NCBI GenBank assembly: GCA_905480215.1
Contig: CAJQPL010000026.1
Span: 1 to 64,000, forward strand
Reading direction: 5' to 3'
Origin: an uncultured Woeseiaceae bacterium
GTDB taxonomy: Bacteria > Pseudomonadota > Gammaproteobacteria > Steroidobacterales > Woeseiaceae
DNA: 64,000 nt
The notes under the pieces were generated by a model. It was not told where the DNA came from, did not search any database, and saw only the letters and a program-made list of their open reading frames with translations. Of the stretch, positions 18,336 through 28,238 are shown in pieces. The position numbers and the translations under genes are program-made. Position 1 is the stretch's first letter. Every line of letters starts with the position of its first letter.

Positions 18336-18887
18336 CTAGCCCGGGGGCTTATGGTCAACGTAGATAAGCTCGTCTGTTGGAAATCCCAGCTCCGTGGCTG
18401 AGTCAACCAGGCTGGACAATATACCCGGGTCGAGGTCTGGTGAACGGGCCAATATCCATAAGTAGCTGCGATCTGGTCCGGCGACGAGGGCATATTGGTA
18501 GTCATTCTTGTCCAACTCAATGATGTTGTAACCGCCGTAAAAGGGTCCGAAGAACGAAACTTTCAGCTCGCCGATGTCGGCATCACCGATGAAGTACGCT
18601 TTGCCCGTTGCGTCGTCCCATTCGCCAGCTGCGGCTTTGTAGCCACGATTTACCACGCTGACCCCACCGTCATTTCGCATACTGTAATTTGCGGTGACAT
18701 TGGACATGCCCCGCTCAAAGCGATGATCTAGCCGAGCGACTTCGTACCAAGTGCCGAGGTAGCGATCGAGCTCGAATCCGGATACGGCTTGCACGCCCTC
18801 GGGGATGCCACTACAGCCGCTTTGCAATGCAATGGTAAGCAACGTAATCGCTATAAGTGAAAATCTTCTCCGTGCTTTTTTTATCAT
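18336..18887 (-). CDS. blc: Lipocalin family lipoprotein (Blc-like)
   Basis: Lipobox ALQSGC; GTWYEVARLDHRFERGMSNVTANY lipocalin signature; YLWILARSP. Confidence 0.9.
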   Translation of the reverse strand: MIKKARRRFSLIAITLLTIALQSGCSGIPEGVQAVSGFELDRYLGTWYEVARLDHRFERGMSNVTANYSMRNDGGVSVVNRGYKAAAGEWDDATGKAYFIGDADIGELKVSFFGPFYGGYNIIELDKNDYQYALVAGPDRSYLWILARSPDLDPGILSSLVDSATELGFPTDELIYVDHKPPG

Positions 18888-18901
18888 CTCGTATTGGCTC
18901 T

Positions 18902-19408
18902 CTAAAATTGTCTTGAATCGTACGCCCAGTGCAGCACCGCTTGGCGCTGTCGCGGACGACAAAAGAAATCGCATTTTTCACAGTTTCTTCTGATCTGAGT
19001 AACGTGACGCCGCATAGCACGCCATCTCTTAATCTGTCTGTCGTCATCCGAGCATCTTCGCCCCAGGTAATAGCGGCAGTACCACTGGAACCATCCCCGT
19101 GGATCATCCGCAGACAGCCAACCCTTCGTTCGCCAGACTGACAACGACTGAGAGGCATTGACGCCGAACCAATTCAGATCGGGGTCATGCTTCTCTGTGC
19201 ACAGCTTGGCGTTCGTAAACCAATCAGACGGAAATTCATCCTGGCAGTCGGTCATGTATTTTCCACCGAAAACACCGAGTTCAAGCATTGATTTGGGCGA
19301 CAGGTCCGGTTGGAAGTCTGTGTGAAAGTTTTTGCCCATCGGCTCCGTGCAGAAATAGATGTAGTCCGACTGCATGAGATCGCGAACGACGTATTTTCTT
19401 TTTTTCAT
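18902..19408 (-). CDS. Conserved hypothetical protein (168 aa)
   Basis: GVFGGKYMTDC...DDPRGWFQWYCRYYLGRR...RPRQRQAVLHWAYDSRQF; strongly coding-like composition; resembles a widespread uncharacterised family. Confidence 0.7.
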   Translation of the reverse strand: MKKRKYVVRDLMQSDYIYFCTEPMGKNFHTDFQPDLSPKSMLELGVFGGKYMTDCQDEFPSDWFTNAKLCTEKHDPDLNWFGVNASQSLSVWRTKGWLSADDPRGWFQWYCRYYLGRRCSDDDRQIKRWRAMRRHVTQIRRNCEKCDFFCRPRQRQAVLHWAYDSRQF

Positions 19409-19418
19409 TTTTCAAGCT

Positions 19419-20516
19419 TCAAAATACGTAAGTGATGGCAGCGAAGCCCTTCATAATCTGGTCATCGGCAACAATTGGGCTATTCGAGACTTCGTCCGGC
19501 AAAAACTCGGCCGAGAGACTGAGTATGATGCGCCAATCTTCCGTCAGCTCAATGAAGCTGGAAATTCCAGCCTCGTAGCTGATCGAGCTGCCGGTATTGT
19601 ACGCCGGTCTTGTCGGTGTCGCAGCGTCAGGTGAAACACCAAAATCGTAGTTTGTCAGATCGTCGCTAAGCCAGTTCAGTTGCAACTGCGGCGAAATGCG
19701 CAACCAGCCAGCCTGAAAGCCTTTCGATACCCTTGCCGTGGCAGCGCCGCCGCCAATCTTGTCCAGAACATCGTGCTCGTAACGCAGCAGAAAATTTACG
19801 CCGCCTGGCATTTCATAGCGAAAGCCTAAGCCAGCCATTACGGTGCCATCGCGATCACCGAGCCCGGCAAGTGCCGCGCTGTCGCTTTCTTCATAGACGC
19901 CGATTCGATAAGAGGCAGATGCAGCCAGACGCCACTTTCCGCTTCCAGTCAAACCGTACTGCACATTCGGACCGAGCCATTGCAGTCGCTCCCCGTTGTA
20001 GGTAATGGCAGGGATAGGTTGCAACACGGTTGTGTCAGATCCAACGTAAGGACTGCTGCGGCCGATAACTCCGGCGCCAATGCCAAGACGGCCGCGTTCG
20101 CCGAGTACCTTGTAGACTTCGATATCAATGCTGGCTGATTCTCCCTCACCAATAAAAAATTTCGCGCGGTCGAAAGCAGGTGGACCTTTTGGGCGGTAGT
20201 TGTTCGAGATGCCAAGAGGTTCCTTAGGGATACCAATGAAATTCTTATCTAATAGATTGTTTTCGTTTTCATCGACATACACGAGTACCGCGATGTTCCC
20301 GGCGGGCACTCCATCAATTTGGTAAATTTCGCCGGTCTGGATCGGCGCGCGCATCTCTTTCACCGGATCGCGAAAATCGCCGAAGGCATTCGGCGAATCG
20401 TAGATCTGGAATACTAAAGTGCCGCTGGCGGGCGTTCCCTGCACACGTAGCGAGAGGTCTGCAGCCTGGGTAAAAGAGGCCCAAACCACCAGGAGAAGAC
20501 AAAACATTAATCTCAT
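19419..20516 (-). CDS. DUF2141-like domain fused to MipA/OmpV-like beta-barrel
   Basis: N-terminal signal plus SGTLVFQIYDSPNAFGDF...AVLVYVDENENNLLDKNFIGIPKEPLGISNN (DUF2141); C-terminal SSPYVGSDTTVLQPIPAITYNGERL... ending in ITYVF (MipA/OmpV). Confidence 0.82.
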   Translation of the reverse strand: MRLMFCLLLVVWASFTQAADLSLRVQGTPASGTLVFQIYDSPNAFGDFRDPVKEMRAPIQTGEIYQIDGVPAGNIAVLVYVDENENNLLDKNFIGIPKEPLGISNNYRPKGPPAFDRAKFFIGEGESASIDIEVYKVLGERGRLGIGAGVIGRSSPYVGSDTTVLQPIPAITYNGERLQWLGPNVQYGLTGSGKWRLAASASYRIGVYEESDSAALAGLGDRDGTVMAGLGFRYEMPGGVNFLLRYEHDVLDKIGGGAATARVSKGFQAGWLRISPQLQLNWLSDDLTNYDFGVSPDAATPTRPAYNTGSSISYEAGISSFIELTEDWRIILSLSAEFLPDEVSNSPIVADDQIMKGFAAITYVF

Positions 20517-20862
20517 TTAGGGTATATCCGAAACGGCGTGAACTAGACGATATCAGCGAGTCATCACTAAGCATACTGGTCGTCGCAAACCGTTACATGA
20601 TGTTACAAGCGGCGTTACGTAGGGTTTACCGCGCTGGGACTAGCCTTGCAGGAGAGACGGAATCTTAGCCTCGAGCGACGAAACAACACTAGTGACAGCG
20701 CGATAAAATTACCGTTCTTAGCGGCCAAAGCCATGAGTACTGCTTTTTTGCCTGCTAACCGGCGGAAAACACAACTCTCGCAGGCTTATTGGCGAAAGGA
20801 GTTGGCGTGTGTCAGTATTTTCGATCAGAAACTTATTGTCTTATTCTAAATGAGGAATTGCT

Positions 20863-21774
20863 ATGTACAAGTATCTGCTGTTAGTTACGCTTGCAGTTTT
20901 AGCTGCCTGCCAACCCGCCAGCGAAGAGCCGATTGCCGAAGAGGCGGCAGCAGCCGTTGCTGTGGAGCCTGCTGGGAGGATAGACAACAACGCAACTCTC
21001 GCAGCTGTGCTGGATTCACAAGCGGATGAGATGAAGGCGCGATATAAGTTTCGAAACCCACAGGAAACTATCGAATTCTTCGGCATCGAACCTGGCATGA
21101 CCGTTCTCGAAGGACTGCCGGGTGGTGGTTGGTATACGAAAATATTGTTGCCCTACCTCGGCGCGGAAGGCCGCGTCATTGGAGCTTCCTACTCTCTGGA
21201 GATGTACAGTTTGTTTCCCTTTGCCAGCGAGGAATTTATGGCGAGGGAGGAAGGCTGGGAAGCGAAATTCCTGATCGATGCAAAAGCATGGGGCGGAGAA
21301 AGCGGTGCGAGCGTTGAGGCTGTGCGCTTCGCGTCGATACCTGATCGGTTTGCGAACAGTGTGGATGTTGCGTTCCTCCCGCGCGTTTTACACAACCCGT
21401 CAAACTTTCAGAACAATGGTGCGGGCGATCATTTGCTTACAATTATTGCTGACACGTTCAAAGTCCTGAAACCAGGCGGTACTTTAGGCGTCGTGCAGCA
21501 TGAAGCGCGCGCCGAGATGTCGGATGAATTTGCTGATGGCAGCCATGGCTATTTGAAAAAGGCCTGGTTGAAAGAGCAGATCGAGGCAGCGGGATTTGAA
21601 TTTGTTGCAGAATCCGACATCAATTCGAACCCCAAGGATCAGCCAACTGAGGAAGATACTGTATGGAAGCTGCCGCCGACGTACAGCGGCACAGGTGATG
21701 ATGCAGAGGAAAAGGCTGCGGTTGATGCAGTCGGCGAATCCAATCGTATGACATTAAAATTCCGCAAACCTTGA
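20863..21774 (+). CDS. SAM-dependent methyltransferase-like predicted lipoprotein
   Basis: Lipobox LAVLAAC; FFGIEPGMTVLEGLPGGGWYTKILLPYLG; LKPGGTLGVVQHEA. Confidence 0.82.
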   Translation: MYKYLLLVTLAVLAACQPASEEPIAEEAAAAVAVEPAGRIDNNATLAAVLDSQADEMKARYKFRNPQETIEFFGIEPGMTVLEGLPGGGWYTKILLPYLGAEGRVIGASYSLEMYSLFPFASEEFMAREEGWEAKFLIDAKAWGGESGASVEAVRFASIPDRFANSVDVAFLPRVLHNPSNFQNNGAGDHLLTIIADTFKVLKPGGTLGVVQHEARAEMSDEFADGSHGYLKKAWLKEQIEAAGFEFVAESDINSNPKDQPTEEDTVWKLPPTYSGTGDDAEEKAAVDAVGESNRMTLKFRKP

Positions 21775-21792
21775 GTCGACAGTCGCCAGTCG

Positions 21793-22500
21793 TTGGCGGG
21801 GGTATTCACTGTGGCTAAGGCTCAAATGAAAATTCCCGTTTCCATATGGTCCGACATCGCCTGCCCGTGGTGTTTTGTTGGCATGGCCAATCTCGACGCG
21901 GCGATCAGGCAATTGGCAGATGAATCCGAAGCGGTCGAGCTGCAGCTTCGCTGGCGAGCTTTTGAGCTTGATCCGCGGCCGCGTGAGCCGTCTACTCAAA
22001 ACTACGCCGAACGGCTCGCCGTCAAGTACCAGCGAAGCGTAGAACAAGCTCAGGAGATGCTCGATACGATGACGCAGGCCATCGCCGATGTCGGCGGTCG
22101 CGCAGATTTTAGCAAGGTCATTGCAGCGAATACGTTCAGGGCGCATCAGCTAATTCAATGGGCGGGTGATACGGATCGGCGTGGCGAGACCAATAATGCT
22201 CAACATCAACTAATCGCGGCACTCAAGCGTGGCTATCTTGGTGACGGGCTCAACCTGGGCGTGGATGATGAGATGCTGCAGCTTGTGGGGGAGTTGGGTC
22301 TTGACCAGGCCGCGGCAGAAGATGCACTGAACTCTGAACGCTTTTCCGATGTGGTGCGTGCTGATGAGTTAGCTGCCGAACAAAATGGCATCCGGGGTGT
22401 GCCGTTTTTTGTGATTGGTAGCTACGGACTGTCAGGAGCGCAGCCAGCCGCGGCATTAATCGAGGTTGTCCGCAAGGTCGAATCGGATTATCACGGCTAA
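21793..22500 (+). CDS. DsbA-family oxidoreductase (FrnE-like)
   Basis: IPVSIWSDIACPWCFVGMANLDAAI (CPWC), GIRGVPFFVIGSYGLSGAQP. Confidence 0.92.
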   Translation: MAGVFTVAKAQMKIPVSIWSDIACPWCFVGMANLDAAIRQLADESEAVELQLRWRAFELDPRPREPSTQNYAERLAVKYQRSVEQAQEMLDTMTQAIADVGGRADFSKVIAANTFRAHQLIQWAGDTDRRGETNNAQHQLIAALKRGYLGDGLNLGVDDEMLQLVGELGLDQAAAEDALNSERFSDVVRADELAAEQNGIRGVPFFVIGSYGLSGAQPAAALIEVVRKVESDYHG

Positions 22501-22578
22501 TAGACGCTTAGCCTCAAGATCTATGGTGTCTTCGGCGATCGTTCGCTAAAGTACTGAACTGATACTCACTTAGGCGCT

Positions 22579-23727
22579 ATGAACATGAGAAACGTTTTGA
22601 TTATTGCGATCGCTATGTTCGCGGCGGCGTTTTCTTACGCCGAGACAAGTCTGCCCTTCGATGTAAGCGAAATAGCTTCTTTTGACGAGCCCTGGTCGAT
22701 GGCATTTTTGCCCGACGGACGCATACTAGTCGCGGAGAAGAAGGGCCGTATCGCAATTGTCGGCCAGGACGGTAAGTCGTTTCGCGCAGTGCGCGGACTG
22801 CCAAACGTAGATTATGGCGGGCAAGGCGGGCTCGGCGATGTTGTCCTGCATCCCGACTTCACGAGCAATGGACTGATTTACGTAAGTTACGTTGAGGGTG
22901 CCGCCGGCGCGACGCGCGGCGCGGCTGTCGCGCGCGGTGTGCTGACTCTTACAGAGCGAGGCGGAACATTGTCCGACGTCGAAGTTATCTGGAGACAATA
23001 TCCGAAGCTTGTCGGCTACGGACATTATGGGCACCGCATTGTTTTTGACGATGACGGTTACCTGTGGATTTCTTCTGGTGATCGCCAGAAGTTTACTCCG
23101 GCGCAGGACATGCAGAGCAATCTCGGCAAGATTATTCGCTTACACGATGACGGCTCAGTTCCTGATGATAACCCGTTTGTCGACTACTATAGCGTCGACG
23201 CTTTCGTTGATGACGATGGTGTTTATTCGCAGATCTGGTCGCTTGGCCATCGCAATCCGTTAGGAATGGCTTTTGATCTTAGTGGTCAGCTGTGGGTCGC
23301 TGAAATGGGGCCGGCTGGGGGCGATGAGCTTAATCGAATCATTCGGGCTGGAAATTATGGCTACCCGATTGTTTCTAATGGCGAGCACTACGACGGTCGT
23401 CCCATACCGGACCATGATACGAAGCCAGAATTCACTGCACCGGCTGCTTGGTGGACGCCAACGATCTCGCCAGGAAAACTAATGGTCTACAGTGCTAGTA
23501 AATTTCCGGATTGGCACGGAAACTTGCTGCTTGCCGGACTTTCGTCACAAGCGATTATTCGTGTTGAGTTAGACGCAGAAAAGGCAACTGAAGTCGAACG
23601 CTTCCCTATGGGTGCGCGAATACGAAGCATTGTTCAGGGGCCGCAAGGAGACTTATGGGTACTTGAAGACGATTCTCGAGGGAGTCAGGGTCGCTTGCTG
23701 AAATTGACGCCGAGAGCAGGGAAATAG
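22579..23727 (+). CDS. PQQ-dependent aldose sugar dehydrogenase family protein
   Basis: Signal peptide; PWSMAFLPDGRILVAEKKGRI, GGQGGLGDVVLHPDF, SLGHRNPLGMAFD, AEMGPAGGDELNRI, NYGYPIVSNGEHY. Confidence 0.92.
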   Translation: MNMRNVLIIAIAMFAAAFSYAETSLPFDVSEIASFDEPWSMAFLPDGRILVAEKKGRIAIVGQDGKSFRAVRGLPNVDYGGQGGLGDVVLHPDFTSNGLIYVSYVEGAAGATRGAAVARGVLTLTERGGTLSDVEVIWRQYPKLVGYGHYGHRIVFDDDGYLWISSGDRQKFTPAQDMQSNLGKIIRLHDDGSVPDDNPFVDYYSVDAFVDDDGVYSQIWSLGHRNPLGMAFDLSGQLWVAEMGPAGGDELNRIIRAGNYGYPIVSNGEHYDGRPIPDHDTKPEFTAPAAWWTPTISPGKLMVYSASKFPDWHGNLLLAGLSSQAIIRVELDAEKATEVERFPMGARIRSIVQGPQGDLWVLEDDSRGSQGRLLKLTPRAGK

Positions 23728-23807
23728 GGCGGCCCGAATGCTCAATTGAATCTTAAGATCGATAGCACCAGACTGAGAAATTACACGCCGGCGGCCGTCG
23801 TTTACAG

Positions 23808-24794
23808 CTAGTTTTTTGCGACCCACTCAAGATCTCGCAGATATTCCTGCATGGTGGTCAGGCTTGGGTAGCGTTGGCGTAAGGACTGAACATCAGCCTG
23901 GTAACCGGGGTCCACAAACCAGCGATACATCATCGCCATTTCTTCGCCCGAAACCGATTCGTACTCATCCCATGGTATTTTCTGGTGGGTAAGCTCCAGA
24001 TCGAGTTCACTGGATAACAACGCCATATACTCGCCAACCGTCAGCTCGTCGCCTGCAATGTTCACCGCCTTGCCGAGCCATTCATTCGGATGGTCAAACG
24101 CCTCACCAACCATGAACCCGATGTCACGTGCAGCAATCCACTGATGCCGTTCGTCCAGACTACGTGGATCGATAAAGAGACCGGACGTTAGCGCATTGCG
24201 CTGGTAGCGAACATTGTTCATGAACTCCACGGGCCGAACAATCGTGTAGTTCAACCCGGACTCGTACAGGACTTTTTCTATTTCGTACTTGCTGTCAAAA
24301 TGCGGAATACCTGTTCCGGTTTCGGCTTGCGACGCCGAAGAAAACACAAAGTGATTAAGGTTAGCTTGTGTGGCTGCAGAGATAAGATTTCGACCATGCT
24401 GGACCTCTTTCGCCGGGCCGTAGACGTTGGCGTTCGTTACGGCGAACATCCCGTCGACACCGACCAGAGCAGCGGACAAGGAAGCGGGATCATCGAAGTC
24501 CCCTTTCACAACCGTTGCACCAAGTTCAATCAGCGCTTTCGCTTTATCGCTGTCTGGATTTCTGCTTAGCCCACGAACAGAAAATCCTCGCGACAATAAT
24601 TCACGTGCCACCGCCCCACCTTGCGTTCCGGTCGCTCCGGTCACGAGGATGACCCGGGGTTGTTGTGGTTCAGGGTCGATCGAGTCTTCACTCGAACATG
24701 CGCCAATGGCGAGCAACGAGAAAAGTCCGATGACGATGAAAAATAGTCTACGCACTTTGCCAGTCCTTATTTTTCCACGTAACGAATAGCGCAC
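23808..24794 (-). CDS. NmrA-like NAD(P)-binding protein with lipoprotein-type N-terminus
   Basis: LFSLLAIGACSSEDS followed by VILVTGATGTQGGAVARELLSRGFSVRGLSRNP. Confidence 0.85.
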   Translation of the reverse strand: MRYSLRGKIRTGKVRRLFFIVIGLFSLLAIGACSSEDSIDPEPQQPRVILVTGATGTQGGAVARELLSRGFSVRGLSRNPDSDKAKALIELGATVVKGDFDDPASLSAALVGVDGMFAVTNANVYGPAKEVQHGRNLISAATQANLNHFVFSSASQAETGTGIPHFDSKYEIEKVLYESGLNYTIVRPVEFMNNVRYQRNALTSGLFIDPRSLDERHQWIAARDIGFMVGEAFDHPNEWLGKAVNIAGDELTVGEYMALLSSELDLELTHQKIPWDEYESVSGEEMAMMYRWFVDPGYQADVQSLRQRYPSLTTMQEYLRDLEWVAKN

Positions 24795-24921
24795 GAAAGC
24801 AACGCGGCGGGCGCCATAAATAAGCTAAAACTATTAGCGCCCTGAAATCTGGGTGCTGTCGCAGTTAAACCCTGCGGCGGCCGTGCCGAATTGCACGATC
24901 CATTGCTACCGGAAAGAGGAT

Positions 24922-25617
24922 CTACTGTTGCATAAACCCATCGAGTGAGTCTCGAAGACGAACTGCCCAGTGTCGAACCAGTCTTCTGACCTCCGCTGCA
25001 TTGGTTACTCTGTTGGAATCCGTCATCGTATTGCCGATAGGTTCGGCCGCACGCCGGTCAATCGACCGGGCAATAATAGCGCCTGTCTCTGAGTCCCGAA
25101 GTTCCAGAACAAGCGTCGCTTCACCTATACGACTGAGATATATACTACCGCGACCCGCCATGTTCATGGAGTCTTGCGGCACGTATGACACCACATCGAG
25201 TAATCCACCCCTGATCATCAATACGTCAGGTCCGGGCTCATTAACTATCTCGAAGCTCTTAATCTTAACGATTTCTTCCATAAACGTTTCTTTGACCAAG
25301 GTCTCAAATCGTGCTCGCGCCTCGTCGTCTATAAAGTACGGACCACTACCCGATCTGTTCATCGAAGTGTTTTGTTTTTTCGCTGGAGCATATTCGATGT
25401 CCGCGCCTACCATCATTATTTTGGAGTAGGGCGAGAGATCGAAGTCAGGCCTGGCCCAAGCCTTATCAGCCTTACTGTTATCAACAACATTCAGGCCATC
25501 GAAAGAGACCTCGGCATCCGGCCCGCTTTGGATTGAGGGCGGTGTGGTTGTGCAGCCAACTGATAAAAATGTTGCAGTCACTAAGAGTAAAAATCCAAGT
25601 GTTTTTTTATTTTTCAT
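24922..25617 (-). CDS. DUF3313-like lipoprotein
   Basis: FLSVGCTTTP lipobox; ARPDFDLSPYSKIMMVGADIEYAP; LELRDSETGAIIARSIDRRAAE. Confidence 0.75.
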   Translation of the reverse strand: MKNKKTLGFLLLVTATFLSVGCTTTPPSIQSGPDAEVSFDGLNVVDNSKADKAWARPDFDLSPYSKIMMVGADIEYAPAKKQNTSMNRSGSGPYFIDDEARARFETLVKETFMEEIVKIKSFEIVNEPGPDVLMIRGGLLDVVSYVPQDSMNMAGRGSIYLSRIGEATLVLELRDSETGAIIARSIDRRAAEPIGNTMTDSNRVTNAAEVRRLVRHWAVRLRDSLDGFMQQ

Positions 25618-25772
25618 GTCAATTATCCTCAAGTGTCGTCGGCTTTTTTTCAATTATTAATACCTTCTAATGTTAGTCTATTTTGAAGTTTCGTCAATAA
25701 CAGATGATTGAAAAAGTGTCAGGCTTGACCCTGAAACAAGCTCAGTATCGGAAAATTTGTCGTACAAACGAG

Positions 25773-26432
25773 CTACGCGGGTTTCGCGATACTTAAAAAC
25801 GTCGCAATCGCAATGAAGATCCAAAGCAGCACTAAAACAGAAGTGGCTTTGACATAGGTTTGCTTTATAGCGTCGTTGTCCTTTATGGAGATGCTGCCCT
25901 CAGCCATTCTTGCCCATACTCGGAAATGCGTGGACAGCACGATCCGAATGCCAACACCGCAGGCGACCACGCCCCCGAACGCGACTAGTTTCCACCGCAA
26001 CCAACTTGGCATCGGCCACGTATCACCCAGCATTCCCGTCGCAATCGCAAAAATAATCAGCAGCAGAAAATATCTCGTACCACGGTCTATTCGACCGAGA
26101 ATCTGGCCTGATGGGCGCTTTCGCAAGCGATGCACTGCTTCCGTAAAAATAAGCCACGAAATACCAAAAAAGGCCGCGCCGGCGACGAGCGATGAGCCAC
26201 CGGGAATAAAACCGTAGGACGCGGCCAGCATGCTGCCCAACGAAAACTGCAATATCAGTGCATAGCGAACGTGTTGGTCAACATTCATCACGTGATCCAT
26301 CAATTGTTCACGTTGCTTAAACGGCATGTCCTCCGCATAACACACCAGGCGATAAGTCGAATTGATAACAAACTCGGAGCCGAGCCAGTATCCCAGCACA
26401 ACGATGTGCGCAACCAACAAGTAGTTAATCAT
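25773..26432 (-). CDS. Multi-TM membrane protein (CopD-like architecture)
   Basis: Hydrophobic helices throughout (LLVAHIVVLGYWLGSEF..., LLLIIFAIATGMLG, VLVLLWIFIAIATF). Confidence 0.6.
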   Translation of the reverse strand: MINYLLVAHIVVLGYWLGSEFVINSTYRLVCYAEDMPFKQREQLMDHVMNVDQHVRYALILQFSLGSMLAASYGFIPGGSSLVAGAAFFGISWLIFTEAVHRLRKRPSGQILGRIDRGTRYFLLLIIFAIATGMLGDTWPMPSWLRWKLVAFGGVVACGVGIRIVLSTHFRVWARMAEGSISIKDNDAIKQTYVKATSVLVLLWIFIAIATFLSIAKPA

Positions 26433-26535
26433 GGCTTATTCTGCTGGAAAAAAGATCGATGATGCGCATCTTGCACAAGCTTAGCAACAACGTTCAACTG
26501 CTACCCGCAATGAATGATTTTCGATGAGACCGATT

Positions 26536-28152
26536 CTAAACGGATTGCTCGCGAAGTTCGCGGCGCAGAATCTTGCCGACATTGGACATCGGCAATTCAT
26601 CGCGAAACTCAATATGCTTTGGCACCTTATAAGCGGCTAGCTCATTGCGACAAAAGTCGCGCAACTCACTTGCCGTCAACGATGGGTTACTCGTAATCGC
26701 AAACAACTTTACGGCCTCCCCGGTCTTCTCATCCGGCACGCCGATAACGGCACATTCAATGATATCGGGATGTGCGGACACTACGTTCTCTATCTCGTTC
26801 GGATACACATTGAATCCCGATACAAGCACCATGTCTTTCAGCCGATCGACAATACGAATTTTGCCATCAGCTTCGATGATCGCGACATCGCCAGTGCGGA
26901 ACCAACCATCTGCATCGATAGCCTCGGCGGTTGCATCTTCGCGTTGCCAATAACCCTGCATAACCTGCGGGCCCCGAATAAGCAGTTCGCCCTCAGCCCC
27001 GCACGTCAAATTGTTGCCAGCTCCGTCGACAACTTTCATCTCGCAGCCAATCATCGGCGGACCAATTGTGCCGAGCCGATGTTCGGCCAGAGTATTGACC
27101 GTCGCCATGGCAGCTGTTTCAGAAAGACCGTAACCCTCATGAATTAGCGCGCCGGTGCGTCGTTGCCACTCGTCTGCGATTTCCGGCACTGTCGCAGCAC
27201 CGCCACTGATCGTCCACCTCATATGGCTGAAGTCTATGGAGTCAAATTCGGGATGTTGCATCATCGCCGTAAAGAGCGTGTTCACACCGGCGAATGAGGT
27301 GAACGAGTGCTGCTTCATGGTTTCAATCATGGCGGGGATATCGCGTGGATTCGGGATGAGAACCGACGTGCCGCCGTTGAGAAATCCCGCTACCAGGTTT
27401 ACGGCAAAACCGTAGATGTGATACACCGGCATTGGCGCAATGCCGGTGTCTCGCAGCGTCATGTCAGCGCCGAAAGACAGCGGCGACATCAAGGCTGCTG
27501 ACAAGATGTTGCCGTGACTGAGGATAGCGCCTTTTGGTGCGCCGGTCGTGCCACCGGTATATTGCAAAGCAGCAATGTCGTCCAGGCTTACCTCAATATC
27601 CGGCAACTCGATTGCGCTTCCGGCGGCGAGGGCGTCGGGCAGGGATACGACATTCTCGAGTGAGCAAGCGGGCAGAGATTGTGAATCGATCATGTCGATC
27701 GGATTCGTCGCAATAATTTTCGTTATGCCGGTTTCCGCTACAACCTGTTCCATCATTGGCAAATTGCTGTCGATGACAACAGCGGCTTTTGCACCTGAAT
27801 CGTTGAACTGATAAATGAGCTCGCGTTTTGTGTACAGCGGGTTGGTGTTGACGATAGTTAGGCCAGCTCGCAACACCCCCCAGGCAACGATTGGATACTG
27901 CACCAGGTTAGGTAGCTGAATAGCAACGCGATCGCCTTTCGACAGCTTGCACTCCTGCAGCAAATAGGCGGCGAAATCACGACTTTGATGCTCGACTTCA
28001 GTAAACGTAATTGGCTTACCGAGGCAGTAGAAAGCTACGGCGTCAGCATGTCGCCGGGCCGAGTCCTCAAATGCTGCTATCAAGTCCGCTGTCTCCTGAC
28101 GTTCTAACTTGAGTAGACAACTAAGGATGTAGTCTTCTGTTTTCGTTTGCAT
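26536..28152 (-). CDS. Long-chain fatty acid--CoA ligase family (FadD-like)
   Basis: LQYTGGTTGAPKGAILSHGN, GYGLSETAAMATVN, GWFRTGDVAIIEADGKIRIVDRLKDMVLVSGFNVYPNEIE. Confidence 0.93.
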   Translation of the reverse strand: MQTKTEDYILSCLLKLERQETADLIAAFEDSARRHADAVAFYCLGKPITFTEVEHQSRDFAAYLLQECKLSKGDRVAIQLPNLVQYPIVAWGVLRAGLTIVNTNPLYTKRELIYQFNDSGAKAAVVIDSNLPMMEQVVAETGITKIIATNPIDMIDSQSLPACSLENVVSLPDALAAGSAIELPDIEVSLDDIAALQYTGGTTGAPKGAILSHGNILSAALMSPLSFGADMTLRDTGIAPMPVYHIYGFAVNLVAGFLNGGTSVLIPNPRDIPAMIETMKQHSFTSFAGVNTLFTAMMQHPEFDSIDFSHMRWTISGGAATVPEIADEWQRRTGALIHEGYGLSETAAMATVNTLAEHRLGTIGPPMIGCEMKVVDGAGNNLTCGAEGELLIRGPQVMQGYWQREDATAEAIDADGWFRTGDVAIIEADGKIRIVDRLKDMVLVSGFNVYPNEIENVVSAHPDIIECAVIGVPDEKTGEAVKLFAITSNPSLTASELRDFCRNELAAYKVPKHIEFRDELPMSNVGKILRRELREQSV

Positions 28153-28215
28153 GATCTAGCGCAACATCAGGGATTATCAATGTCGTCTATTATGCAACAG
28201 AGCCGCCGCATATTC

Positions 28216-28231
28216 TGTCACTCAAGTGACA
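28216..28231. promoter_or_regulatory. 16-bp dyad TGTCACT-CA-AGTGACA upstream of Crp/Fnr-type gene
   Basis: Perfect 7-bp inverted arms read directly. Confidence 0.55.
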
Positions 28232-28238
28232 AGCGATA

